A stretch of 64,000 nucleotides of DNA from Humulus lupulus (lineage: Eukaryota; Streptophyta; Magnoliopsida; Rosales; Cannabaceae): NCBI RefSeq assembly GCF_963169125.1, contig NC_084800.1, positions 53,738,866 through 53,802,865 on the forward strand, given 5' to 3'. The stretch's first letter is position 1. Each line of letters opens with the position of its first letter. The notes under the pieces were generated by a model. It was not told the origin of the DNA. It did no database searches and saw only the letters and a list, made by a program, of their open reading frames with translations. Shown piece after piece: positions 63,307-64,000 of this stretch. A program made the translations under genes and the position numbers.

Positions 63307-64000
63307 TTCCCAACTTTTTAACTCAAAAGCCAGCTGAAACTTAACTAAGAAAACAGAGCAAAACCAAGAGTTCTACTGGCTAAAAACTCACCTCAATCTC
63401 AGCAACACATCCTCTTCAATGGTGGAGCATAACCCTAGCTTATCCCAGCTTGGTTCCTCAAAAATAGCTTGAAAATTCAAGGAGAAAACCATCGGAATAG
63501 AAGGAGAAAAGAGACTCTGTTTTCCTCTTCTTTCTACAGCCTTAATGACTTATATCTATTCTAGGGGTGAAAATACCAAAATACCCCTAGGTCTAATAAG
63601 GGTTTCTAAAGGCTCCCAAGGGCAAAATCGTCCTTTCGCACCTATTTCATTAATCATAATTAACACCATCCAATTCCCGCTATTCTCGATATTCTCAAAC
63701 ACCAATAAATTATACCCCATTACCCTTTAATTTCCGGTAATGCTTTAATCATTAAAAATCACCCCGAGACTCACTCCGAGCCCCGAACTTAAACCCGTTA
63801 TGACTAGACCGAACACTTGCATTCCATGATCGTCTCATGCCGAAAAGCTCGAACAAATCCACATATAATGTGGTACAATTCATAACTCACCCACATGCAC
63901 GAAAATACACAATTACGCCCTCAGCGGGCCAAATTGCCAAAATGCCCTTATAATTATAAATATACCCATATGCATGCATTTATCATCATATAACAATATA

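Larger units (their letters stand above)
46498..64000 (-). mobile_element. Tekay-family Ty3/gypsy element E with four nested LTR insertions
   Basis: Order on the minus strand: 5' LTR (from beyond 64000 down to 54941), primer-binding site 54925-54936, gag, protease, degraded pol, purine tract 48731-48745 and 3' LTR (48730 down to about 46498, U5 missing). The two LTRs agree at most positions over the compared stretch near 46.56-46.8 and 59.69-59.95 kb (about 96% by eye). Insertions: I at 50306-52537 in the interior, F at 54993-59179 (itself holding G at 55490-58270) and H at 59972-62242 in the 5' LTR. Removing them restores one continuous 5' LTR of about 2.7 kb. Confidence 0.87.
54941..64000 (-). 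repeat. 5' LTR of element E, split by F (with G) and H, running off the window
   Basis: The LTR pieces are 54941-54992, 59185-59971 and 62248-64000. They join seamlessly once the insertions and one copy of each target duplication are removed. The same join is seen uninterrupted in the 3' LTR at 46840 (AGAGTCATAACCATGGAG). About 105 bp of LTR should lie beyond 64000, judged from the 3' LTR. It carries the conserved blocks at 59477-59524 and 62754-62772, a tandem array at 59733-59960, a GC cluster at 63027-63145 and an ORF at 63091-63306. Confidence 0.88.

Overview
The window is plant nuclear DNA from a eudicot. It is AT-rich and full of retrotransposons. Three intact nuclear genes have plant-type products, one of them with a GT-AG intron, and many repeats belong to plant lineages: Ty1/copia, chromodomain-bearing Ty3/gypsy (Del/Tekay type), MITEs, a Mutator-like element and a LINE remnant. 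I cannot name the species.

Layout. 1-2.9 kb: a MITE, then a decayed Ty1/copia RT/RNase H split by a solo LTR with a clean 5-bp target duplication. 2.9-9.4 kb: AT-rich sequence with a hAT-like repeat, a long fold-back made of two inverted MITE copies, and a GC-rich island. 9.4-13.8 kb: the 3' half of a Tekay-type Ty3/gypsy element with its 3' LTR. 13.8-31.7 kb: the gene-bearing part, with a proline-rich DUF4408/DUF761 membrane protein (15380-17185, +), VIP3/SKI8 (25029-26420, +, two exons) and chloroplast threonine synthase (28083-29666, -). Between them lie paired MITEs, a long-TIR Mutator-like element, a solo LTR and a tandem duplication. 31.7-42.5 kb: one Ty1/copia element (-) broken by two Tekay-family LTRs. 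42.5-46.5 kb: a MITE, a LINE-type RNase H remnant and a probable old LTR. 46.5-64 kb: one Tekay-family element (-, called E) with three separate insertions: a copia-like solo LTR (I) in its interior and two Tekay-family solo LTRs (F and H) in its 5' LTR. F has itself received another solo LTR (G).

The genes do not form a pathway. VIP3 acts in the Paf1 and SKI complexes (transcription and mRNA decay), threonine synthase makes threonine in plastids, and the DUF761 protein has no established function.

The most unusual signal is in the Tekay-family LTRs at 37.8-40.2, 46.5-48.7 and 54.9-64 kb. Between two conserved blocks each carries a ladder of about ten short inverted repeats. In at least three cases both arms of a stem changed together between LTR copies (compensatory change). 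Three LTR types also share an open reading frame (motifs GFWVHL, ATAP, GRY) that runs through a GC-rich palindrome cluster. These look like undescribed structured and possibly coding modules in plant LTRs, but this rests on reading by eye, without alignment or folding software.
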